In this document: in pieces, positions 10,370 to 25,084 of the stretch
Layout of the letters: the number at the start of each line of letters is the position of its first letter
Numbering within the stretch: the stretch's first letter is position 1
Assembly: GCF_029887935.1 (NCBI RefSeq)
Contig: NZ_JARXRO010000007.1
Span: 32,024 to 96,023, forward strand
Length of the DNA: 64,000 nt
From: Luteimonas kalidii
Lineage (GTDB): Bacteria > Pseudomonadota > Gammaproteobacteria > Xanthomonadales > Xanthomonadaceae
Reading direction: 5' to 3'
The notes under the pieces: generated by a model
What the model saw: the letters and a program-made list of their open reading frames with translations, nothing else
Databases searched by the model: none
Told to the model about the DNA's origin: nothing
Position numbers and translations under genes: made by a program

Positions 10370-10561
10370 GCCGCGGGTCTCCCAGGTGGCTTCACCACGG
10401 AGAAACGCAACCGGGGTGCGCTTCGCCTGCCCGGGCGACGCGTGTGGGTCGAACCGGATCCCCCGCCCGGAAGAACGCCGCCGGGCAGGTGTGCGTCAGC
10501 GGCCGGCATCTCGCCGATCCATCCGCGTGCGCACGACAGCGCGATGCGGCGAATCGCCTGC

Positions 10562-11047
10562 TCAGCCCGCATCGCGGACCAGCAGGCACACGGCGAGCGC
10601 GGCGATGCCCTCGGCGCGACCGGTGAAGCCGAGCCGCTCGCTGGTCGTGGCCTTGATGGAGACCTCGTCGAGGGCGATGCCGAGGTCGTCGGCCACGACC
10701 GCACGCATCGCCTCGGCATGCGGCCCGACCTTGGGCCGTTCGCAGACGACGGTGATGTCGGCATTGCCGACCCGCCAGCCACGCTCGCGCAGCAAGGCAT
10801 TGCAGTGGCGCAGGAAGGTCCGGCTGTCGGCATCCTTCCAGCGCGGGTCGGAGGGCGGGAAGTGGCGGCCGATGTCGCCCAGCGCCAACGCCCCGAGCAT
10901 CGCGTCGCACAGCGCATGCAGCACCACGTCGCCATCGCTGTGCGCAATCACGCCGTGCTCGTGGGGCACGCGCACGCCGCCCAGCATCACGTGGTCGCCA
11001 TCGCCGAAGGCGTGCACGTCGTAACCCTGGCCGATGCGGACATTCAC
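10562..11047 (-). CDS. ispF: 2-C-methyl-D-erythritol 2,4-cyclodiphosphate synthase
   Basis: Fifth step of the MEP isoprenoid pathway. 161 residues beginning [15 protein letters not shown]. The GTG start overlaps the ispD stop (GTGA). The zinc ligands are in GYDVHAF (Asp8, His10) and [20 protein letters not shown] (His42). [14 protein letters not shown] and the C-terminal [19 protein letters not shown] are family signatures. It is translationally coupled to ispD, as in most proteobacteria. Confidence 0.98.
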   Translation of the reverse strand: MNVRIGQGYDVHAFGDGDHVMLGGVRVPHEHGVIAHSDGDVVLHALCDAMLGALALGDIGRHFPPSDPRWKDADSRTFLRHCNALLRERGWRVGNADITVVCERPKVGPHAEAMRAVVADDLGIALDEVSIKATTSERLGFTGRAEGIAALAVCLLVRDAG

Positions 11048-11772
11048 GACGCACCACTCCCGTGCAGCCGCTGCGACAGCACGAATCCGAATCGCGCCAG
11101 GTCGCCCGCGGTGGTGACCTTGAAGTTCTCCTCGTCGCCCTCGACCAGCAGCGGACGCATCCCCAGCAGCTCCATCGCCATCGCCTCGTCGGTCACGGCG
11201 ATACCCGACTCCCGCGCCGACTCCAGCGCGCGGCCCAGCTGCAGGCGCCGGAACAGCTGCGGCGTCAGCGCGCGCCACAGGCGCTCGCGCGGTTCGGTGC
11301 GGTCGATGCCGCCGTCGTCGCCGGCGCGCTTGAGCGTGTCGCGCACCGGCGCGGCCAGGATCGCGCCCACCGGATCGGCGCGTCCGCGTTCCAGCAGCGC
11401 GGTCAGGTCGTCGTGGCGCAGGTTGGGGCGTGCGGCGTCGTGCACCAGCACGAAGTCGTCCGCGCGGACCTCGTCGGGCAGCGCCTGCAGCCCCGCCAGC
11501 ACCGAATCGGCGCGTGATTCCCCGCCAACGCAGCCCAGCAGCGGCTTGCCGGCCATCTCGCTCCAGCCCGGCCAGTGCGCATCGTCCGCCGCCAGGACCA
11601 CCACCGCGCCGCGCACGCCGGGGTGCGAACACAGCGCCGACAGGGTGTGGCCGATCAGCGGCTGGCCCGCGACCGCGATGTACTGCTTGGGCAGGGCGGC
11701 GCCGACCCGCGTCCCGCGTCCGGCGGCGACCACGACCGCCCACACCCCGCCACGCGCCACGTCCTGGATCAC
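11044..11772 (-). CDS. ispD: 2-C-methyl-D-erythritol 4-phosphate cytidylyltransferase
   Basis: Third step of the MEP pathway, forming CDP-ME from MEP and CTP. 242 residues. The N-terminal nucleotide-binding loop is [19 protein letters not shown] (about 12-30). HDAARPNL and [12 protein letters not shown] are the other conserved active-site segments. The start is a GTG whose last bases overlap the ftsB stop (GTGA), and the stop overlaps the ispF GTG in the same way. It is part of the pyrG-to-ispF operon. Confidence 0.97.
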   Translation of the reverse strand: MIQDVARGGVWAVVVAAGRGTRVGAALPKQYIAVAGQPLIGHTLSALCSHPGVRGAVVVLAADDAHWPGWSEMAGKPLLGCVGGESRADSVLAGLQALPDEVRADDFVLVHDAARPNLRHDDLTALLERGRADPVGAILAAPVRDTLKRAGDDGGIDRTEPRERLWRALTPQLFRRLQLGRALESARESGIAVTDEAMAMELLGMRPLLVEGDEENFKVTTAGDLARFGFVLSQRLHGSGAS

Positions 11773-12101
11773 GGCGCGTCCTCCTGAGGGGTCCCGGCTT
11801 CCGGCACGGGGGCCGCGGTATCCTCGTCCACCACGCGGTAGAAGGTTTCCCCGGGGCGGATCATCCCGAGTTCGTTGCGCGCGCGCTCCTCGATCGCCGC
11901 CTCGCCCGATTTCAGGTCCGCCACCTCGGCGGCAAGCGCCGCGTTGCGCTGCTCCAGCCCCTCGTTCTGCCGCCGCTGCTGCACCACCCGCGCGTCGAGT
12001 TCCTCGACCGCGCGGGTGCCGCCCTCACCGAACCACAGGCGGTACTGCAGCCAGCCCAGCAGGACCACCAGCGCCAGCAGCAGCACGCGCAACCAGCGCA
12101 C
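11769..12101 (-). CDS. ftsB: Cell division protein FtsB
   Basis: Divisome subunit of the FtsQLB complex. 110 residues with a GTG start: one N-terminal membrane helix (about 4-20), the family [13 protein letters not shown], then a coiled coil (about 32-72, [19 protein letters not shown]) and [18 protein letters not shown], the standard FtsB C-terminal motif. A short acidic/Pro tail follows. It starts 9 bp after the eno stop and overlaps ispD. The eno-ftsB-ispD order is conserved in gammaproteobacteria. Confidence 0.95.
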   Translation of the reverse strand: MRWLRVLLLALVVLLGWLQYRLWFGEGGTRAVEELDARVVQQRRQNEGLEQRNAALAAEVADLKSGEAAIEERARNELGMIRPGETFYRVVDEDTAAPVPEAGTPQEDAP

Positions 12102-12110
12102 GGTCGCGGA

Positions 12111-18484
<6,374 letters not shown>

Positions 18485-18551
18485 GCAGGCGATTCTTTTG
18501 CGGGGGCCGTGGCGACGGCGTCGCCGTCATTGCGGCGGATGGCATCGGGCA

Positions 18552-18596
18552 GCGCGGCTGGAACAGAAGGGCGACCTGGCGACGCTGGAGGTCTGA
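18552..18596 (+). pseudogene. Divergent remnant of the parE 3' end
   Basis: 45 bp aligned without gaps to parE 18440-18484, 40 identical by my count. It still ends in LEQKGDLATLEV-stop. Two in-frame differences inside that peptide are synonymous (GAT/GAC, GAA/GAG), one residue before it changes Trp to Arg, and the stop is TGA instead of TAG. Upstream similarity fades within about 15 bp. It is probably the displaced end of another parE allele. Confidence 0.75.
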
Positions 18597-18645
18597 GCTC
18601 CCGGGATTGCCTGTACGTCGCGACCGGATGGGCCTCGCCGCGACC

Positions 18646-18726
18646 GGGAGGCCTCCGCGGCGAATGTCCCCCGGCTTCCGCCTGGAGGCGGAAGCCTCCT
18701 CCTTGATTTCGCCGCAAAGGCCTCCC
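18646..18726 (-). repeat. Two-stem hairpin repeat, copy 1
   Basis: Outer arms of 19 bp (18646-18664 and 18708-18726) pair with two mismatches. The inner stem GGCTTCCGCC / GGCGGAAGCC (18673-18682 and 18687-18696) has loop TGGA. On the minus strand the internal loops read AAATCAAGGAGGA and GGGGGACATT. The same loops with different but still paired stems occur in copy 2 at 19008-19074, in opposite orientation. Confidence 0.8.
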
Positions 18727-18808
18727 GATCGCAGCGCGGCTCGGCTGACGGCCGGTCCCGGAAATGCGCGCGACTTTGGTGCTTCGCCCCAGAACCAGCG
18801 CGATCCTG

Positions 18809-19008
18809 GGCACGTCGGATGCGGGGGTGCGCACACCTCCAGCCATCCCACCGTCCCCTGCTCGATGCGGCGCAAAAGACATGCATTCGTCCTGCTCCGA
18901 CGCCAACGCACTAATGCGTGTCCTCCGGAGAACCCACTCGCAGGGCCAGTACCTATACCCCCCTTCCTTGAACCCCCGCGGATTCAGGCACGTCGGATGC
19001 GGGGGTGC
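18809..19008 (+). repeat. Pair of 22-bp direct repeats
   Basis: An identical 22-mer, containing GCACGTCGGATGCGGG, occurs at 18809-18830 and 18987-19008. The second copy ends at the first base of hairpin repeat copy 2. No coding role is evident. Confidence 0.8.
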
Positions 19009-19074
19009 CCGGGGACGAAATCAAGGAGGAGGCGACGCCCTGCAGGGCGTCGCCGGGGGACATTCGTCACCGGG
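19008..19074 (+). repeat. Two-stem hairpin repeat, copy 2
   Basis: Outer arms CCCGGGGACGAA / TTCGTCACCGGG (19008-19019 and 19063-19074, one mismatch) and inner stem GGCGACGCCC / GGGCGTCGCC (19031-19040 and 19045-19054, loop TGCA). The loops AATCAAGGAGGA and GGGGGACAT match copy 1 on the other strand, while both stems have different sequences. Confidence 0.8.
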
Positions 19075-19224
19075 CGCGCCCGTAGCCGGCGTCACCGCGT
19101 ACCGACCCGATCGCTGCGGCGTTGCAGCGCTTGATCCGTCCACGCACAAACGGGTCACAACAAGACCGATGCTCGAAGGCGATCGAACTACGGCTCCGCT
19201 CCGGGCACCGCGCGAAGACTCGAC

Positions 19225-21330
19225 TCAGTCCGCGGCGACCGCCCGCCACCGCAGCACGGTCCCGTCCTTGCGGTCGGGCCGCGGGCCGGGCCGGTCGGCG
19301 GCATAGGGTTCGCCGCTCTCGGGCAGGATGCCGAGATAGCGGTTCGTCTTCAGCGACAGCAGCATGAACTCGCCGCGCATCAGGTCCTGCCACAGGAACA
19401 GGCTGGCGTCGGATTCTGGCAGCAGTCGCACGTCGGCCGACAGTCCGATGCCGACCACGGTCAGGAAGCCGCTGCCGTCCATCGCCTCCAGCGCCACCCG
19501 GCCGCGGCCGCGGTCGTGCACGCGGAAGCGCCCGCCCGCCTCGCCCGCCTCCTTCGTGTCGGCGGCCACCGGCTGCAGCACGCCCAGCGGATGCACGCGC
19601 GCCACCGTGTCGTCGCCGAGGTTGTGCAGCGCGACCACCTGCCCCAGCGGCAGGTTGCGCGAGCGGTCCGCCAGCGGCTCGTCCACGCGGAAGTCGTCGA
19701 AGTCGGCGTGGCCGCCATCGCGGCCGTCCGCGTTGTAGGCGAACAGCGCGTAACGCGTGCCCTGGAAGGTCTTGAGCTGGTAGGGCAGCCGCACCGGTTC
19801 GCCGATATCGGTGAAGCGCTCGCCATCCGCGCTCCAGGAGAATTGCGCCAGGTCCTCGTCGTAGTCGCCCGCCACGCGCAGGAAGAGTTGCGGCGAGACC
19901 AGCGGCAGGTCGACATGGCGGTCGCCGAGCTGCGAATGCCAGCGCAGCGTCGCGCGCTCATCGCCCTGCACCACGCCCAGCCATGCAGCGGGCATGTTGA
20001 GCAGGCCGAGACCGGCGATGTCGCCGGCTACGAGTCCCGATACGTCGACGCGGACGGTCGCGGTGGACAGCGGCCCGATCACGCGCTGGGTCAGCGTGTT
20101 GCGTGCCCACAGGAAGTCGTCGGCCGGCGAGGCGTGCAGCCGCAACGCGTCCGGCCGCTCATCGAGCGACCAGCGCCCGGCCAGCGGCGCATGGTTCCAC
20201 TGCCACACCGGCTGGAGGGTGGGCGCGGAGAAATCGTCGCTGCGCGCGTAGGTCGCGTGCGGCGCGGTGCCGGCGCCTACGTCGGGCTTGAACCAGGTGC
20301 GCGGCGAGCGGCCCAGGTTGCCGGGCAGTCCGAAGTAGGGCCAGCCTTCGTACCAGGTCACCGGCGAGAGGTAGGTGGTGCGGCCGATCGACTTGACGTC
20401 CATCATCGAGAAGCCCCACCAGCTGCCGTCCGGCGCCTGCACGATCCCGCCCTGGTGCAGCGGCACCGCGCCCAGCGCGTTGTCGCCCGGCTTGTGCATC
20501 GAGAACGCGGTGGTGCCGTTGGGCACCGGCGTGCGCTGGCCGACGCCGTCTTCCCACCAGCCGCGCTGCGTGCCCATGGTCTCGCTGGCACTGATCGCCA
20601 CCGTTTCCCATGGCCCGTCGAGCGAGTCCGCGCGCGCCGCCTGCATCCGCCCTACCGGCGCGTAGTTGGCGCTGATGATGTAGTAGCGTCCGTCCACCTT
20701 GTAGAAGTGGTGGCCCTCGCCCATGCCGCTGCCGGCCGGGATGATCACCCGCTCGCTGCCGTCGACCACCCCGCTCAGGTCCGGTTTCAGCTCGACCAGG
20801 CGCACTTCGTTGTAGTTGAACACCGCCCACACGCGGTCGTCGTCGTCGAACAGCACTGACAGATCGTGCAGGTTGCGCTCGATCACCGAATGCGTCCACG
20901 GACCGGCGGCATCGGTGGCGGTGAACACGTGCAGCCCGCGCTGGTTGATGTTGGCGAAGATGTGGAAGCGGCCGTTGTGGTGGCGCAGGCTCGGCGCCCA
21001 GATGCCCTGCCCGTACAGGTCGCGGCCCTGTTCGAGCCGGTACTCGGGGCCCGGCGGGAAGTCCGCCATCGCATAGGAGACGAATTCCCAGTTCACCAGG
21101 TCGCGCGAGCGCAGCACCGGCAGGCCGGGCACCGCGTGCATGGTGGTGCCGGTCATGTAGAACCAGTCGCCGACGCGGATCAGGTCGGGGTCGGAGAACT
21201 CGTCGTGGAACAGCGGGTTGGTGTAGGTGCCGTTGCCGTTGTCGGCCATCCATGTGGGGGCGCGCGGGCCGGAGGCGTGGACGGTTCCGAGCGCGAACAG
21301 CAGGACCAGCCAGAAAACACATGCTCGCAT
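19225..21330 (-). CDS. Secreted glycoside hydrolase family 43 (arabinofuranosidase/xylosidase type)
   Basis: 701 residues. A signal peptide (MRACVFWLVLLFALGTVHA) is followed by a five-bladed propeller GH43 domain. Its base Asp is in HDEFSDPDLIRVGDWFYM, DDDDRVWAVFNYNEV holds the pKa-modulating Asp region, and the likely acid Glu is in GSGMGEGHHFYK. From about residue 360 a C-terminal beta-sandwich begins, as in GH43 beta-xylosidases and arabinofuranosidases. The last 130 residues add a lectin-like or unknown beta module. A good ribosome binding site AAGGAG lies 9 bp before the ATG. It is the last gene of the minus-strand arabinose operon, so an arabinose-releasing activity is likely; specificity is not readable from sequence. 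Confidence 0.88.
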   Translation of the reverse strand: MRACVFWLVLLFALGTVHASGPRAPTWMADNGNGTYTNPLFHDEFSDPDLIRVGDWFYMTGTTMHAVPGLPVLRSRDLVNWEFVSYAMADFPPGPEYRLEQGRDLYGQGIWAPSLRHHNGRFHIFANINQRGLHVFTATDAAGPWTHSVIERNLHDLSVLFDDDDRVWAVFNYNEVRLVELKPDLSGVVDGSERVIIPAGSGMGEGHHFYKVDGRYYIISANYAPVGRMQAARADSLDGPWETVAISASETMGTQRGWWEDGVGQRTPVPNGTTAFSMHKPGDNALGAVPLHQGGIVQAPDGSWWGFSMMDVKSIGRTTYLSPVTWYEGWPYFGLPGNLGRSPRTWFKPDVGAGTAPHATYARSDDFSAPTLQPVWQWNHAPLAGRWSLDERPDALRLHASPADDFLWARNTLTQRVIGPLSTATVRVDVSGLVAGDIAGLGLLNMPAAWLGVVQGDERATLRWHSQLGDRHVDLPLVSPQLFLRVAGDYDEDLAQFSWSADGERFTDIGEPVRLPYQLKTFQGTRYALFAYNADGRDGGHADFDDFRVDEPLADRSRNLPLGQVVALHNLGDDTVARVHPLGVLQPVAADTKEAGEAGGRFRVHDRGRGRVALEAMDGSGFLTVVGIGLSADVRLLPESDASLFLWQDLMRGEFMLLSLKTNRYLGILPESGEPYAADRPGPRPDRKDGTVLRWRAVAAD

Positions 21331-21489
21331 CAGCGCAACTCCTTCAACGTGCCGGACGACGCGCGTCGGGCCGACTCGCCTGTCCCGCACACCAGGCGAC
21401 CACCAGCCGTCACGTGCGTCCGTCACGAACCGGTGTCAGGCACGCATCCCAGACCCGGCCTGCAGACGAGCGCACGTCCCGGCGCGCGC

Positions 21490-22503
21490 TCACACGGCCC
21501 CGTCGCGGCGCGCCAGCAACCGCTGCATCAGGCAGAACGCCAGCAGCAGCGCGCCGATCGCGATGCGCGTCCACCAGGAGCTGAGGGTGCCGTCGAACAC
21601 GATCAGGGTCTGGATCAGCCCCAGCACCAGCACGCCGAACACCGTCCCGAGCACGTAGCCGCTGCCGCCGGCCAGCAGGGTGCCGCCGATCACCACCGCG
21701 GCGATCGCATCGAGTTCCAGCCCGCTGGCGTGCAGGCTGTAGCCGCTGAGCATGTAGAACGTGTAGACCACGCCCGCCAGCGCCGAGCAGAAGCCGCTGA
21801 GCGCGTAGACGCGCACCAGGGTGGCGTCGACGGCCAGGCCCATCAGCCGTGCGGACTGCTCGTTGCCGCCGATCGCGTACACCGTGCGCCCGAAGCGGGT
21901 CAGGCCCGCCAGCACCGCGCCGGCGGCCACCACCAGCAGCGCGATCACCGCGCCCACCGACAGCGACGCGCCGCCGCCGACCGGGATGCGCAGCCCCGCC
22001 ACCGCGACGTGGAAGGCATGGTCGATGCCGATCGAATCCACGCTCACCAGGGTCGCCGCGCCGCGCGCCAGGAACATGCCCGCCAGCGTGACCACGAACG
22101 GCTGCAGCCGGTAGCGCTGGATCATCGCGCCCATCGTCCCGCCGAACGCGGTGCCGGCCACCAGCACCGCCGCGATCGCCGCCAGCGGATGCCAGCCGTG
22201 GTGCTGCACCAGGCTCGCCAGCAGCACCGTGCTGAAGGCGACCACCGCGCCCACCGACAGGTCGATGCCGCCGGTCAGGATCACGAACGTCATGCCCACC
22301 GCGACGATCAGCACGAAGCCGTTGTCGATGAACAGGTTCAGGAACACCTGCGGGCGCAGGAAGCCGTCGTACAGCACGCCACCGGCGATCGACATCGCCA
22401 CGAACAGCGACACCGTCACCGCCAGCGACACGTAGCGCGGGTCGCGCCACAGCCGGCCGAGGCCGCCAGCGTGCAGCAGGCCGCGCGCGGGGACGGCGCT
22501 CAT
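21490..22503 (-). CDS. yjfF: Furanose-type sugar ABC transporter permease (YjfF-like)
   Basis: 337 residues, a BPD_transp_2-family inner-membrane permease with 8-10 hydrophobic segments. Signatures are DNGFVLIVAVGMTFVILTGGIDLSVGAVVAFS and ALSGFCSALAGVVYTFYMLSGYSLHASGLELDAIAAVVIGGT. It is the second permease of the four-gene set, equivalent to YjfF in the E. coli galactofuranose system. Its ATG overlaps the stop of the first permease (ATGA). A 159-bp gap separates it from the downstream GH43 gene. Confidence 0.9.
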   Translation of the reverse strand: MSAVPARGLLHAGGLGRLWRDPRYVSLAVTVSLFVAMSIAGGVLYDGFLRPQVFLNLFIDNGFVLIVAVGMTFVILTGGIDLSVGAVVAFSTVLLASLVQHHGWHPLAAIAAVLVAGTAFGGTMGAMIQRYRLQPFVVTLAGMFLARGAATLVSVDSIGIDHAFHVAVAGLRIPVGGGASLSVGAVIALLVVAAGAVLAGLTRFGRTVYAIGGNEQSARLMGLAVDATLVRVYALSGFCSALAGVVYTFYMLSGYSLHASGLELDAIAAVVIGGTLLAGGSGYVLGTVFGVLVLGLIQTLIVFDGTLSSWWTRIAIGALLLAFCLMQRLLARRDGAV

Positions 22504-23564
22504 GCCGGCGCCCCGCGCGTGCGCCACAGCAGCGCCCGCGCCTGCGCACGGAATTCCGGCGACTGCAGCAGCAGCACCACCAGCACCAGCAGCGCCTTGA
22601 CCACCAGGTTGACCTGCGGCGGCACGCCGATGGCGTAGATGGTGGTGGTCAGGGTCTGGATGATCAGCGCGCCGACCAGGCTGCCGGCGAGGCTGAAGCG
22701 CCCGCCCGCGAGCGCGGTGCCGCCCAGCGCCACGGCGAGGATCGCGTCGAGTTCGAGCAGCTGCCCGGCGTTGTTGGCATCGGCACTGGCCACGTTCGCG
22801 CTCACCAGCACGCCCGCCAGCCCGGCGCACAGGCCGGAAAACACGTACAGCGACAGCGTGATCGCGCGCGCACGCACGCCGGCCACGTGCGCGGCCACCG
22901 GGTTGTGTCCGATGGCGCGTACGAACAGGCCCAGCGCGGTACGCCCGAGCAATGCCTGCAGGGCGAGGAACAGCGCCAGCACCACGAACAGCGCGATCGG
23001 CAGCCCGAGCACGAAGCCGGTGCCGAGGAACACGTACGGCGCGTAGTAGATCGTCAGGATCTGTCCGTCGCTGACCAGTTGCGCGATGCCGCGTCCGGCC
23101 ACCATCAGGATCAGGGTGGCGATGATCGGCTGCATTCCCACCTTGACCACCAGCACGCCGTTCCACAGCCCGCACAGTGCGGCCGCGCCGAGTGCGGCCG
23201 CGACCGCGGCGAACAGCGGCGCGAGACCGTCGCCACCGCCGGCGGTCATGCGCGCGATGGTCCAGGCCGCGACGGTGGCGGCGATCGCCAGCACCGCGCC
23301 CACGGAGATGTCCAGCCCGCGCACCGCGATCACCAGGGTCATGCCGAGCGAGACCAGGATCAGCGGCGCGGCGCGGTTGGCGATGTCGACCAGGTTTCCG
23401 TACAGGCGGCCGTCGCGCCACTCCAGCGCGAGGAAGCCCGGATTGAACAGGCCGTTGCCCAGCAGCAGCAGCGCCAGCGCGAGCAGCGGCCAGGCCAGCG
23501 GATGCGCGGCCGCTCGGCGCCAGCGTGGCTGCACCATCGGCGCAGGATCGGGTGGCGCGCTCAT
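22500..23564 (-). CDS. ytfT: Furanose-type sugar ABC transporter permease (YtfT-like)
   Basis: 354 residues, BPD_transp_2 family. The GMTLVIAVRGLDISVGAVLAIAATV core and the ...YVFSGLCAGLAGVLVSANVASADANNAGQLLELDAILAVALGGTAL segment are diagnostic of YtfT/RbsC-type permeases. It is sandwiched with ATGA overlaps between the ATPase and the second permease, so the three proteins are made from one coupled message. The presence of two distinct permease genes distinguishes this system from ribose- and xylose-type importers. Confidence 0.92.
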   Translation of the reverse strand: MSAPPDPAPMVQPRWRRAAAHPLAWPLLALALLLLGNGLFNPGFLALEWRDGRLYGNLVDIANRAAPLILVSLGMTLVIAVRGLDISVGAVLAIAATVAAWTIARMTAGGGDGLAPLFAAVAAALGAAALCGLWNGVLVVKVGMQPIIATLILMVAGRGIAQLVSDGQILTIYYAPYVFLGTGFVLGLPIALFVVLALFLALQALLGRTALGLFVRAIGHNPVAAHVAGVRARAITLSLYVFSGLCAGLAGVLVSANVASADANNAGQLLELDAILAVALGGTALAGGRFSLAGSLVGALIIQTLTTTIYAIGVPPQVNLVVKALLVLVVLLLQSPEFRAQARALLWRTRGAPA

Positions 23565-25078
23565 GCGTGCCCCGCGATCAGGTCCATGACCTGGGCACCG
23601 TCGCAACCGCCCGGCAGCTCGCCCGCCTTGTGGCGGTCGCGCATCACCGCGATGCGGTCGCCCAGGCGCGTGAGTTCCTCGATCTCGGCGGAGATGAAGA
23701 GCACCGCCATGCCCGTACGGGCCAGGCGCACCACCTCGGCCATGATCTCCTGCTTGGCGGCGATGTCGATGCCGCGCGTGGGTTCGTCCAGGATCAGCAG
23801 CGACGGTTCGGTCGCCAGCCAGCGCGCCAGCACCACCTTCTGCTGGTTGCCGCCCGACAGCGAACCCGCCGGCGCCTCGGTGCCGGCGGTGCGGATGCCG
23901 AGCAGGTCGACGTAACGCCGCGCCAGTTCGTCCTGCTTCGCGCGCGGCAGCGAGCGGCGCCAGCCGCGCCGCGCCTGCAGCGCCAGCACGATGTTCTCGC
24001 GCACCGACAGCCCGGCCACGATGCCCTCGGTCTTGCGCTCCTCGGGGCACAGCGCCAGCCCGCGCGCGACCGCCTCGGCCGGATGCCGGAACTGCACGGC
24101 GCGGTCGCCCACGCGCAGTTCGCCCGCATCGGCGCGGTCGAGCCCGAACAGCAGCCGCGCAAGCTCGGTGCGGCCCGATCCGAGCAGCCCGCCGAGCCCG
24201 GTGACCTCGCCCGCGCGCAGTTGCAGGTCCACCGGCTGCAGCGCGCCGCGACGCGCCAGCCCCCGCGCCTCCAGCACCACCGGCGCATCGTCGGGCACAC
24301 GCGTGTCCGCATCGCGCCCGCCCGCCAGCGCCACCTCGCGCCCGACCATCGCCTTGACCAGCGCCGCGCGCGGCAGTTCGGCGGGCGCGTACTCGCCCAC
24401 CAGCGCGCCATTGCGCAATACGGTGATGCGGTCGGACACCGCGTACACCTGGTCGAGGAAATGGGTGACGAACAGGATCGCCATGCCGCGCTCGCGCAGG
24501 CGCTGCATCACCGCGAACAACTGCCGCACCTCGTCCTCGTCGAGACTGGAGGTGGGCTCGTCGAGGATCAGCACCCGCGCCGACACGCCCAGCGCGCGCG
24601 CGATCGCCACCATCTGCTGGATCGCGACCGGATAACCCGACAGCGGGCGGTCCACGTCCAGGTCCAGCTGCAGTTCGGCCAGCAGCGCGCGCGCCTGCGC
24701 CCGCACCCGCGCCCACTGCACCAGTCCGAACCGGCGCGGGAAGCGGCCGGCGAACAGGTTCTCCGCGACCGACAGGTTCGGGCACAGGTTCACTTCCTGG
24801 TACACCGTGCTGATGCCCAGCCGCTGCGCATCGAGCGGATCGGCGGGCGCGATCGCGCGGCCGTCCAGCGTCACCGTGCCCGCGTCCGGCGCCTCGACGC
24901 CGGTCAGCAGCTTGATCAGGGTCGACTTGCCGGCGCCGTTCTGGCCCATCAGGGCGTGGATCTCGCCCGCACGCAGGGTCAGGCCTGCACCGTCGAGCGC
25001 CCGCGTGGCGCCGAAGCGCTTGCGCAGGCCTTCGGCGTGCAGCACCACCGCGTCCGGGTTGCCGCCCTGCTCGCTCAT
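23561..25078 (-). CDS. ytfR: Sugar ABC transporter ATP-binding protein (YtfR-like)
   Basis: 505 residues with two fused ABC domains, as in monosaccharide importers. The first domain has Walker A GQNGAGKST (about 51-59), signature-region LSGYPVAIQQMVAIARAL and Walker B VLILDEPTSSLD. The second domain has GLLGSGRTELAR as a degenerate Walker A, SLSGGNQQKVVLARWL and LLILDEPTRGIDI. It lies 6 bp after the binding-protein gene and overlaps the first permease. Confidence 0.95.
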   Translation of the reverse strand: MSEQGGNPDAVVLHAEGLRKRFGATRALDGAGLTLRAGEIHALMGQNGAGKSTLIKLLTGVEAPDAGTVTLDGRAIAPADPLDAQRLGISTVYQEVNLCPNLSVAENLFAGRFPRRFGLVQWARVRAQARALLAELQLDLDVDRPLSGYPVAIQQMVAIARALGVSARVLILDEPTSSLDEDEVRQLFAVMQRLRERGMAILFVTHFLDQVYAVSDRITVLRNGALVGEYAPAELPRAALVKAMVGREVALAGGRDADTRVPDDAPVVLEARGLARRGALQPVDLQLRAGEVTGLGGLLGSGRTELARLLFGLDRADAGELRVGDRAVQFRHPAEAVARGLALCPEERKTEGIVAGLSVRENIVLALQARRGWRRSLPRAKQDELARRYVDLLGIRTAGTEAPAGSLSGGNQQKVVLARWLATEPSLLILDEPTRGIDIAAKQEIMAEVVRLARTGMAVLFISAEIEELTRLGDRIAVMRDRHKAGELPGGCDGAQVMDLIAGHA

Positions 25079-25084
25079 GCCGGC

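Larger units (their letters stand above)
18485..19224. other. 740-bp gene-free, repeat-rich junction
   Basis: Between parE and the first arabinose-region gene I see no credible CDS. The stretch holds a parE 3'-end remnant, a small palindrome GGCGACGGCGTCGCC near 18511, two inverted copies of a hairpin repeat and a 22-bp direct repeat (listed separately). The final 150 bp before the GH43 stop show nothing recognisable. Confidence 0.8.

Noticed and set aside
18485..19224. A protein-coding gene or intact mobile element in the parE-GH43 gap
   Set aside because: The open frames here are overlapping, low-complexity and unlike any transposase or integrase motif. Only remnants and repeats are supportable.
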